In this document: positions 1 through 6,127 of the stretch, one piece after another | How the letters are laid out: each line of letters opens with the position of its first letter | Position numbering within the stretch: the first letter of the stretch is position 1 | NCBI GenBank assembly: GCA_022615595.1 | Contig: JAKEGI010000026.1 | Coordinates: 1-6,511 of the forward strand | Length of the DNA stretch: 6,511 bases | Direction: 5' to 3' | Source: Bacteroidales bacterium | Lineage (GTDB): Bacteria; Bacteroidota; Bacteroidia; Bacteroidales; VadinHA17 | The notes under the pieces: model-generated | The model's database searches: none | Told to the model about the DNA's origin: nothing | What the model saw: the letters and a program-made list of their open reading frames with translations, nothing else | Program-made: the position numbers and the translations under genes

Positions 1-311
1 ACAAGGTCAGCTTCGCCCTTATCGAGCAACTGCAAAGCCTCATCGATATCATTGCGGGCAATGATCTCAAGCTCGAGTTCAAGATGGTCAGCAAACTTCT
101 TCAGCAGTTCAAAATGGAAGCCCATGGGCTCACCCCTGTAGATGAAGTAGCTTGTATGGTTGATATTGGTCACTACCCTTATCCTGCCATCAGCGATGAT
201 AGCATCTAGATCTCGGTGCAACAGGGCAACTGATTTTGTCCTGCCAATCTCCTGGTCACAGGAGATGACCGATAGAAACAGAATGAATAAAAATGTAAAG
301 AATCTCCTCAA
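1..311 (-). CDS. MltF-like lipoprotein, N-terminal part (substrate-binding-like domain of a lytic transglycosylase)
   Basis: The frame from 311 runs off the window at position 1, showing 103 codons plus two bases. It starts with a lipoprotein signal: two Arg, a hydrophobic run, then SVISC with Cys18 as the probable lipidated residue. Residues 43-66 (RIRVVTNINHTSYFIYRG then EPMGFH) and the following ELLKKFADHLELELEII closely resemble the solute-binding-protein family 3 domain of membrane-bound lytic murein transglycosylase F. In that enzyme this domain precedes an SLT catalytic domain that cleaves glycan strands to 1,6-anhydro products. The catalytic half is outside the window, so a non-catalytic binding lipoprotein remains possible. 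No in-frame ATG exists between the upstream TAG (347-345) and the hydrophobic segment. TTG at 311 is therefore the best start, with ATT further upstream as a less likely option. It is followed by the gene's own AGGAGA, which is coding sequence. It probably has its own promoter. Confidence 0.82.
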   Translation of the reverse strand, partial: MRRFFTFLFILFLSVISCDQEIGRTKSVALLHRDLDAIIADGRIRVVTNINHTSYFIYRGEPMGFHFELLKKFADHLELELEIIARNDIDEALQLLDKGEADL

Positions 312-367
312 TATAAAATAAATTAGTCCGACAATGTAACAATCCTATTCCTGAATTGTTGAGCCTG

Positions 368-375
368 CAAAGGTA
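368..375 (-). promoter_or_regulatory. Candidate Bacteroidota -7 promoter box for the MltF-like gene
   Basis: The minus strand reads TACCTTTG, a perfect match to TAnnTTTG and to the commonly seen TAcCTTTGc form. It lies in the 74-bp gap between the porin stop and the MltF-like start. An A-tract immediately upstream (387-380) could act like an UP element. The -33 region falls inside the end of the porin gene and reads GTTC rather than TTTG, which is weak. A start site a few bases downstream would give a leader of about 50 bases. Confidence 0.55.
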
Positions 376-385
376 GTCATTTTTT

Positions 386-2290
386 TTAATCATAGAACGT
401 CCAGGTTATACCATACCGGAACATCCTGACATTCAGAGGGTAACCTGGTATAAGGTTGTAATCATACCCGGTCGATCCGGAGTTCACATGATCAAACATA
501 AGAAAAACTCTGGTACGCTTCACCTTAAAATTGAGGAAGATATTAACAAAAGGATAGTTTCCTGTTTCGGCTGTTGTCTGGTTGAAATATCTGCCAGTCG
601 CCGGCACGTAATCCATGGCATTATAGAGTGTATGTGCCATCGCCTCTGCCCCGAGCTGAACATTTAACTCTCCTCCGGTTGACCTGAACTGGAAGAGATG
701 TTCGAAGAAGAGGGCTGTCCGGCCTGTTGCGATCGGAAGGCTCAGAACATCATTGCTGCTGCTTTGCTGAAGGAGGGCAGTATTGTCCCAGTGGATCTTC
801 CAGAAGACAAACTCCTTCGATAGAGTGAGTGATTCTACTGACAATGCGCCCTGATGCTGGGCGGGCAGTGTGTCAGACCCCATATACATGAAGTTGTCAA
901 TGATGGCATAGTTAAACCTGATGGCGGTTCTCCGTTCGGGCCACACGATCGATGATCCCAGGGTTGTCCGGAACTCCCTTCCGAAATCATTCTGCCAGAC
1001 GAAATTGTTCGATCCCCATCTGTTATACCAGAATGAGGGTGTGATGCTGGAAATATTAGCAGTCGCATCCCAGGTTATAGTTCCCTTAGTGACCTTGAAA
1101 TCCTTGTAGATGCGTCCGTCAACGGTGAAATCACCGGCCCTGTAACCCTGGAACCAGAGATCACCGGTAGCCATCCATCCGAACTTGTCACCTATATTAT
1201 TGAATACCTTTCCGGTAAGAACCAGCGAGCTCTGCTTACTGGTGACGGTGTCAGGTCTTGTTAGCGTGTCGCCCGGCACCACCTGCATAAAGTTACGCAG
1301 TTCGCTCCTCACTCCGGCACCCGTTCCTATCCTGAAGCGGCCCTCCCTACCGGCAGCAAGATCAATCCTCAGGGTGTTCGAAAGGAGCCCTTGAGAGAGG
1401 GAATCTTCGGTGGATGTTCTGCTAATCAGGACCGTATCATAGAATCCTGAAACGGGATAATCGTCAAAGTAGCGTCTTTTGCTCCACTCATATGACCCTA
1501 TATATGAGAAGCTTACCGGTCCTGTCCGGGTCATTTCGCCTGTCAGTGTGTCTCGTTTACCGCCCGGCGAATATCGCTGCACAAGCATAATGTGCCTGTT
1601 CTTTAGACGGCTCTCTGCATTGTTAACCTCGTTCAGCTTTACGGGCACATCTTCAGGTTCGTATTCACCCAGGAACTCTTCTCCGACAATGCCACCGTTC
1701 TCCTCGGTCTCGTGATTGTTGATGCCGGCGGTAAAGTATGAGGTATACTGGTCTCCGTTATATGACGTATGAAACAGGAAAGTCTTGTCAACAGCCTTCT
1801 GGTTGTCATACTGCCCCCTTGCAGAGACAATATCAAATATCAGTCCGAAATTCAGTCTGCGGTTGACGTTCTGTGAATGTCTCACCCTGAATGTCTGCTC
1901 TGACTTCTGGCGGGCCCCCCCGTTGGTCCATGCTATCTCGGTGAAAGGCACCTGGGTATTTATGAACAGGGTGCGTGAAGGCGTATACATGAATGGAAGG
2001 TAATATGAAAAGAGGAACCTGTCAGGCTTCCAGTCGCGGTCGAAGAAGTTGATCTGGTACTGTGGTTGACCGTAGTTGCCCGGGTATGCATTGAACGGTG
2101 AGTATTTATCGGTCACGCGATAGCGGTTGCAGAGTGAGAAGGCCGTATCGAGGGGAAGAGCAATCTCTGTCGTGAAATCGGAAGAGAGTGTCCACTGCCT
2201 GGTTATCCTGGTGGCAGTGGTATCATCCTCCAGCGCAAGGAGAGAAACGGGGATGAACAACAGAACAATATGTGCAAAGAGGAGGCGCAT
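386..2290 (-). CDS. Putative outer-membrane porin, Porin_10-like beta-barrel
   Basis: This 634-residue protein resembles the Bacteroidota putative porin family Porin_10 (PF14121), whose substrates are largely unknown. An N-terminal signal peptide (MRLLFAHIVLLFIPVSLLA, about residues 1-19) precedes LEDD. The rest consists of alternating polar and aromatic stretches typical of outer-membrane beta-strands, rich in Tyr, Phe, Trp, Asn and Gly. The C-terminal part, with YPFVNIFLNFKVKRTRVF and the final strand FRYGITWTFYD, matches my recollection of the family and ends with the aromatic-rich strand expected for recognition by the BAM complex. The ATG at 2290 is chosen because signal-peptide features begin there. 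A TTG at 2299 would extend the frame by three residues but lies inside the candidate -7 box. The gene follows the ftsZ terminator and has its own promoter candidate, so it is probably not in the dcw transcript. Transported solute unknown; family assignment from memory. Confidence 0.85.
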   Translation of the reverse strand: MRLLFAHIVLLFIPVSLLALEDDTTATRITRQWTLSSDFTTEIALPLDTAFSLCNRYRVTDKYSPFNAYPGNYGQPQYQINFFDRDWKPDRFLFSYYLPFMYTPSRTLFINTQVPFTEIAWTNGGARQKSEQTFRVRHSQNVNRRLNFGLIFDIVSARGQYDNQKAVDKTFLFHTSYNGDQYTSYFTAGINNHETEENGGIVGEEFLGEYEPEDVPVKLNEVNNAESRLKNRHIMLVQRYSPGGKRDTLTGEMTRTGPVSFSYIGSYEWSKRRYFDDYPVSGFYDTVLISRTSTEDSLSQGLLSNTLRIDLAAGREGRFRIGTGAGVRSELRNFMQVVPGDTLTRPDTVTSKQSSLVLTGKVFNNIGDKFGWMATGDLWFQGYRAGDFTVDGRIYKDFKVTKGTITWDATANISSITPSFWYNRWGSNNFVWQNDFGREFRTTLGSSIVWPERRTAIRFNYAIIDNFMYMGSDTLPAQHQGALSVESLTLSKEFVFWKIHWDNTALLQQSSSNDVLSLPIATGRTALFFEHLFQFRSTGGELNVQLGAEAMAHTLYNAMDYVPATGRYFNQTTAETGNYPFVNIFLNFKVKRTRVFLMFDHVNSGSTGYDYNLIPGYPLNVRMFRYGITWTFYD

Positions 2291-2296
2291 AAGGCA

Positions 2297-2304
2297 CAAA
2301 TTTA
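2297..2304 (-). promoter_or_regulatory. Candidate Bacteroidota -7 promoter box for the porin gene
   Basis: The minus strand reads TAAATTTG here, a perfect match to the TAnnTTTG -7 consensus of the primary Bacteroidota sigma factor. It lies between the ftsZ terminator and the porin ATG, which starts six bases further on at 2290. No TTG or TTTG -33 box is visible at the usual 19-21 bp spacing; that region reads GC-rich. The position after a strong terminator supports a promoter, but the box is short and AT-rich, so a chance match is possible. Confidence 0.5.
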
Positions 2305-2348
2305 CTTAAAAAGTGACATCAGCCCTGCGGAAAGTGACGGAGAGGGGT

Positions 2349-2383
2349 AAAAAATGGTCCGGCTGCCATCTGACAGCCGGACC
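2349..2383 (-). terminator. Intrinsic (Rho-independent) terminator after ftsZ
   Basis: A perfect 10-bp inverted repeat, GGTCCGGCTG at 2356-2365 and CAGCCGGACC at 2374-2383, is separated by an 8-base loop. In the minus direction the stem is followed, after one A at 2355, by six T (2354-2349). This is a GC-rich hairpin plus T-tract of standard form, beginning 36 bases after the ftsZ stop. It has no comparable T-tract on the plus strand, so it acts on the ftsZ transcript and separates the dcw operon from the porin gene. Confidence 0.92.
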
Positions 2384-2419
2384 GTTGAACAACAACCATA
2401 TAATGGCAAAAAAATAAAA

Positions 2420-3901
2420 TCAGTCTACATTGTCATTCAGGTAGGCATTGTTCTCCCTGATGACGGGCTGGTTATCCTCATCGAGGCTCAGTGTGAATTT
2501 TGACACCTTGCTGCCTGCGGATTTGTTTGCGGTATGAAGGGCTATCTTCTTGCGCACATAGGCCGGTACCTCCTCAAAATCCTCGATGTTGTCACTCATA
2601 GACTGTGTCGAGAGCCCTTCGTTCTTGATCACGTTCTGCATGTGCTTCAGCTTGCGCAGCGTACCCTCATTCTTGTCTGAGGGCGGAGAGACGGGGCGTA
2701 CAGGAGCAGGATTGATGCTTATGTCACCTTCTATGTCGAAGTCAATGGTGCCCTGGTTGATCTCTGCAGCAGGCGGGGGAGAACCGCGGTGTGTGGAGCG
2801 CGATGAACGCACGATGTAGTGTGAATCTGCCTCTTCCGTGCCCTCGGTAAGGGAGGGCTGCTGCGGAGCATTGAGGCTGACAACCTCCCTCCTTTTCTCA
2901 GGCTTGTAGCCGTCAAGATCAGCGCTGGCCTCAAAGCCGGTGGCTACTACGGTGACGCTGATGGCATCGCCCAGTGACTCATCTGTTGAAAGGCCCCTGA
3001 TGATGAGTGCATCATCTGAGACCGCCTCATACACATAATCGGTGAGCTCACCCAACTCATCCATCGTTATCTCGTTCTCACCCGTGCCCGATTTAATGTT
3101 GAGCAGTATACTGTGGGCACCGGTGATGTCGTTCGAACTGAGGAGAGGTGAGGTAAGCGCAGTCTGGATAGCATGTGTTGACCGGTCTTCGCCCGAGGCC
3201 GTACCAATGCCCATTAGCGCAACACCGGAGTTCCTCATAACGGTGTCAACATCGGCAAAGTCTACATTGATATAGCCGGTGCAGGTGATTATCTCTGCGA
3301 TCCCCTTCACGGCATTAGCGAGCACATCGTCAGCCCTTGCAAAGGCAGCCGATACCCCCTCGTCACCGTAGATCTCCCTGAGGCGTTCGTTATTTATTAC
3401 AATCAATGAGTCAACCTTATCCCTGAGCTCATTGATACCACTGATAGCCAGCTTAATACGATGATTTAGCTCTGACCGGAAAGGTATGGTGACCACGGCG
3501 ACAGTCAGGTATCCGGCATCCCTGCAGGCTTTGGCAATCACAGGAGCGGCCCCTGTTCCGGTGCCTCCTCCCATGCCGGCAGTTATGAATACCATCTTTG
3601 TGTTACCTGACAATGCCTCCATCACATTATCAAGGTTCTCTATGGCTGACGCCCGGCCTCTCTCAGGCTGGCTGCCGGCGCCAAGGCCTTCGGTGGTGGT
3701 CTCGCCTATCTGTACCTTGACAGGCACAGGGCTTTTCGTAAGAGCCTGCTGGTCAGTGTTACAGACGATGAAATTCACATCCCTGATACCCCGGCGGAAC
3801 ATATGGTTGACAGCATTGCTGCCCCCTCCGCCGATGCCCAGCACCTTTATTATCGATGACCGCTCAACAGGCAGGTCAAAATTCATCAGATCTTCTGACA
3901 T
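2420..3901 (-). CDS. ftsZ: Cell division protein FtsZ (tubulin-like GTPase)
   Basis: FtsZ polymerises with GTP into the cytoplasmic Z-ring that organises division. The 493-residue protein has the N-terminal nucleotide-binding region LGIGGGGSNAVNHM (21-34), the tubulin signature GGGTGTG (111-117) and the T7 synergy loop NVDFADV (212-218), whose acidic residues complete the GTPase site of the neighbouring subunit. The globular core ends near residue 330. A variable linker (about 332-440) rich in charged residues, Pro and Ser follows, then the FtsA-binding peptide, seen here as FEEVPAYVRKKIAL (442-455). A further 38 residues follow, with a block near SKFTLSLDEDNQP (467-479) and an end at NNAYLNDNVD; from memory this second block is characteristic of Bacteroidota and explains the length. 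The ATG at 3901 is 17 bp from the ftsA stop; Met6 is a possible alternative. FtsZ is the last gene of the cluster, with a terminator after it. Confidence 0.98.
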   Translation of the reverse strand: MSEDLMNFDLPVERSSIIKVLGIGGGGSNAVNHMFRRGIRDVNFIVCNTDQQALTKSPVPVKVQIGETTTEGLGAGSQPERGRASAIENLDNVMEALSGNTKMVFITAGMGGGTGTGAAPVIAKACRDAGYLTVAVVTIPFRSELNHRIKLAISGINELRDKVDSLIVINNERLREIYGDEGVSAAFARADDVLANAVKGIAEIITCTGYINVDFADVDTVMRNSGVALMGIGTASGEDRSTHAIQTALTSPLLSSNDITGAHSILLNIKSGTGENEITMDELGELTDYVYEAVSDDALIIRGLSTDESLGDAISVTVVATGFEASADLDGYKPEKRREVVSLNAPQQPSLTEGTEEADSHYIVRSSRSTHRGSPPPAAEINQGTIDFDIEGDISINPAPVRPVSPPSDKNEGTLRKLKHMQNVIKNEGLSTQSMSDNIEDFEEVPAYVRKKIALHTANKSAGSKVSKFTLSLDEDNQPVIRENNAYLNDNVD

Positions 3902-3918
3902 ATGTGTTCCGTTTTAGG

Positions 3919-5325
3919 TTATTTGACGGGGTTATCATCAAGACGTTCATCTGTAGCCTCAATTATCTTACCCCATATGTTCTTCAGCTTTTCGCCAATA
4001 TTAAGTGAGCCTCTCTCCGGGGTTTTATCATCTAGCTGATCGTGCACTGCTCTCTCTGCCTCAACCTCAACCTCAACCTCAACCTCACGTTGATGCCTGG
4101 CCGCAAGCGGCTGCATGACTTCCGGCTCCGGCTTCCTGTCACCGAAACGAAGCGTCTTCCCGTTCTCTTCGAGAAACTCAAGTCCCTTCATGATGAGACC
4201 CACGCTTGTGGCGTACATGGGCTGATTGATCTCGTCCCTGGCCTTTCCCGTGAGGTGAACGTTGGGCAGCCCCAGGCGAACATCCATTGCAGTCTTGTAC
4301 TTGACAAGCTGCGGGAGGTTCTTGAGCATTGCTCCTCCGCCGGTTATCACCACGCCGGCAGTCAGCTTCTCGGCAAAGCCTGAGTTCTGTATCTCGAAGT
4401 TGACAGCATCGAGTATCTCTTCCATACGGCTCTGGATGATATAGGCCAGGTTCTTGAACGATATCTCCTTGGGTTCGCGTCCGGCGATACCCGGGATGGA
4501 GACCACCTTGTTCTCAGGCGCGATATCGCCGATGGCGTATCCAAACTTGATCTTGAGGTCTTCAGCATGCTTCTGAAGGATCGAGCATCCCTCCCTGATA
4601 TCGGCAGTTACCATGTTTCCGCCGAAGGGTATCACTGCCGTGTGCCTGATTACATTATCATAGTATATTGCCACATCCGTCGTTCCGCCTCCGATATCGA
4701 CAAGAACCACACCTGCCTCCCTCTCCTCATCAGTAAGGACAGCCTCAGATGAGGCCAGCGGCTCAAGCACCAGGCTCACCAGCTCCATCTCTGCCTTGTT
4801 GATGCATCGCTCTATATTACGGGCTGATGCAATCTGGCCGATTACAATGTGGAAGTTTGCCTCGAGACGTTTGCCGCACATGCCGACCGGGTTATTGATA
4901 CCCGATTCATTGTCAACGATGTAGGTCTGCGGTATGACGTGTATGATCTCTTCCCCGACATCAATCGGCAGCTTATACATGTCAGCCGTGAGACGGCGGA
5001 TGTCACTGTGGTCAATCTCGCTCTCATGTGAGTCGCGTGAGATGTACCCACGCGCCATCTTGCTCTTTATGTGCCTTCCGGCTATACCTACGAAGACATC
5101 TGTGAGTACCATTCCGGTCCTCGCTTCAAGGTCGTCAACAGTAGTCCTGATGGCCCTGACAGTCTCTTCGATGTTAAGCACCACACCACGCTTAACGCCT
5201 GTTGATGGTGTGTTGCTCAGTCCGAGGATCTCAATTCCCCCGTTTCCGTCACTGCGCCCGACAATGGCAACGATCTTCGTCGTGCCGATGTCAATGGCTG
5301 CTACTAACTGATCTTTACTGCTCAT
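3919..5325 (-). CDS. ftsA: Cell division protein FtsA (actin-like Z-ring membrane anchor)
   Basis: FtsA is an actin-fold ATP-binding protein that tethers FtsZ polymers to the inner membrane and recruits later divisome proteins. The 468-residue product shows the expected order. The phosphate-1 motif AIDIGTTK is at residues 10-17. The SHS2/1C subdomain spans roughly 86-165. The phosphate-2 motif VDIGGGTTD is at 209-217, and the adenosine-binding segment ITGGGAML at 327-334. After the actin core comes a low-complexity linker with a Glu-Val dipeptide repeat (414-422), encoded by a hexanucleotide tandem repeat. An amphipathic segment, IGEKLKNIWGKIIEAT (443-458), is the likely membrane-targeting helix. 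Unusually, about ten charged residues follow it. The protein is somewhat longer than the roughly 420 residues of E. coli FtsA, and the excess is in the C-terminal tail. The ATG at 5325 follows an AT-rich leader, consistent with Bacteroidota translation initiation. ftsQ ends 28 bp upstream and ftsZ starts 17 bp downstream. Confidence 0.97.
   Translation of the reverse strand: MSSKDQLVAAIDIGTTKIVAIVGRSDGNGGIEILGLSNTPSTGVKRGVVLNIEETVRAIRTTVDDLEARTGMVLTDVFVGIAGRHIKSKMARGYISRDSHESEIDHSDIRRLTADMYKLPIDVGEEIIHVIPQTYIVDNESGINNPVGMCGKRLEANFHIVIGQIASARNIERCINKAEMELVSLVLEPLASSEAVLTDEEREAGVVLVDIGGGTTDVAIYYDNVIRHTAVIPFGGNMVTADIREGCSILQKHAEDLKIKFGYAIGDIAPENKVVSIPGIAGREPKEISFKNLAYIIQSRMEEILDAVNFEIQNSGFAEKLTAGVVITGGGAMLKNLPQLVKYKTAMDVRLGLPNVHLTGKARDEINQPMYATSVGLIMKGLEFLEENGKTLRFGDRKPEPEVMQPLAARHQREVEVEVEVEAERAVHDQLDDKTPERGSLNIGEKLKNIWGKIIEATDERLDDNPVK
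4059..4087 (-). repeat. In-frame hexanucleotide tandem repeat within ftsA
   Basis: On the plus strand the unit CCTCAA occurs four times in perfect tandem (4059-4082), followed by a partial fifth unit CCTCA (4083-4087). On the coding strand this is GAGGTT repeated, giving alternating Glu-Val residues at about 414-422 of FtsA. The unit is two codons, so gain or loss of copies would keep the reading frame and only change linker length. Confidence 0.93.
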
Positions 5326-5353
5326 AGAATTTATTTATATGGTTGTTCAACTT

Positions 5354-6127
5354 TCATCTTCTCTGGCAGACCACCTGCCCTTTGTATTCGATGTTCACTC
5401 TTTTGTACCTGTCCCATCCGGCCTTCGGCATCGCCTCGCGGTAAAATACCAGCAGGTTATTGAACTTCTCCGGGTAATTCTCTGCCTTCCCGAACTCGAT
5501 AATATGGTTTCCTACACGTGGCACCATCGTCACCCTGCCACTGCGCGACATGCTGAGATGGTCGATCATGGAGTCCCAGAAGCTGTCGCTTTTGATATAC
5601 TTCACCAGTTCAAAGGCGCGGACAAGATTTTCTGTTTTATCTGAATCGTATATGTTAATGCCCGTCATCTGGTCAGGGCTGAAGAGCATATCTACTTCAA
5701 CTATATGAAGGTGTGGTGTATAAAGATTGTGGCGGCGCATTATGACTCCCTCACGGTCGATGAAGAAATCACCTCCGTACGTTGCCACCACTCTCATGAC
5801 CGGTTCACGCTGGTATGCATATACATGTAGCTTCCTGTCGGTGGAGAACCATACTTCAGCTACTCTGAGCTCCCTGAAGGTCCTGACCTTCTCCTCTATG
5901 TCAGTAAGTGGTATCTCGTTCCTCCTCATGCCGGTAACCCTTATTCCTGTTGACCTTACGAGGTTCATTATGTCTGCTTCAGTTACAAACTGGTGCCGTG
6001 CCGAGTCAGCAATGGTGATCTCCAGCCCCGTGCATACCGAGTCACTGCTCTTGTGCCCGAGGTACAGAGGAGTGAAGAGTATGAATACTCCGATGCATGC
6101 GGTCACTATTTTCATCAGCAGGCTCAT
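5354..6127 (-). CDS. ftsQ: Cell division protein FtsQ
   Basis: FtsQ is a bitopic inner-membrane divisome protein. In studied bacteria it links the early Z-ring to the FtsB/FtsL and septal synthase modules through its periplasmic part. This 257-residue protein has a very short cytoplasmic end, one hydrophobic segment at about residues 6-23, and a periplasmic domain. Roughly residues 35-107 fit the POTRA domain (ITIADSARHQFVTEADI at the start), followed by the FtsQ/DivIB beta domain. The C-terminal YKGQVVCQRR is, from memory, typical of Bacteroidota FtsQ. The start at 6127 is chosen because its ATG overlaps the murC TGA as ATGA; a second Met at residue 5 is a less likely alternative. FtsQ diverges fast in sequence, so the call rests on architecture, the C-terminal motif and position between murC and ftsA. 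No ddl gene lies upstream, unlike in many Proteobacteria. Expression is presumably as part of the dcw transcript. Confidence 0.93.
   Translation of the reverse strand: MSLLMKIVTACIGVFILFTPLYLGHKSSDSVCTGLEITIADSARHQFVTEADIMNLVRSTGIRVTGMRRNEIPLTDIEEKVRTFRELRVAEVWFSTDRKLHVYAYQREPVMRVVATYGGDFFIDREGVIMRRHNLYTPHLHIVEVDMLFSPDQMTGINIYDSDKTENLVRAFELVKYIKSDSFWDSMIDHLSMSRSGRVTMVPRVGNHIIEFGKAENYPEKFNNLLVFYREAMPKAGWDRYKRVNIEYKGQVVCQRR

Noticed and set aside
338..360. Inverted repeat AACAAT ... ATTGTT between the porin and MltF-like genes, considered as a terminator
   Set aside because: The stem is only 6 bp and AT-rich with an 11-base loop, and no T-tract follows on the minus strand; it could at most be a weak leader structure.
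345..380. An 11-codon minus-strand ORF (ATG ACT ACC ... TAG) after an A8 tract, considered as a leader peptide
   Set aside because: Its ATG lies upstream of the expected transcription start set by the overlapping TACCTTTG box, so it would probably not be in the MltF-like mRNA; no regulatory codon pattern is seen.
493..500. A further perfect TAnnTTTG match on the minus strand
   Set aside because: It lies inside the porin coding region, far from any start, and is the kind of match expected by chance.
2291..2299. Upstream TTG start for the porin, adding three residues
   Set aside because: It overlaps the candidate -7 box and adds Cys and Leu before an already well-formed signal peptide beginning at the ATG.
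3486..3917. A 143-codon open frame on the plus strand
   Set aside because: It lies wholly antisense to the strongly conserved N-terminal half of ftsZ and recalls no known family; codon structure of ftsZ explains its openness.
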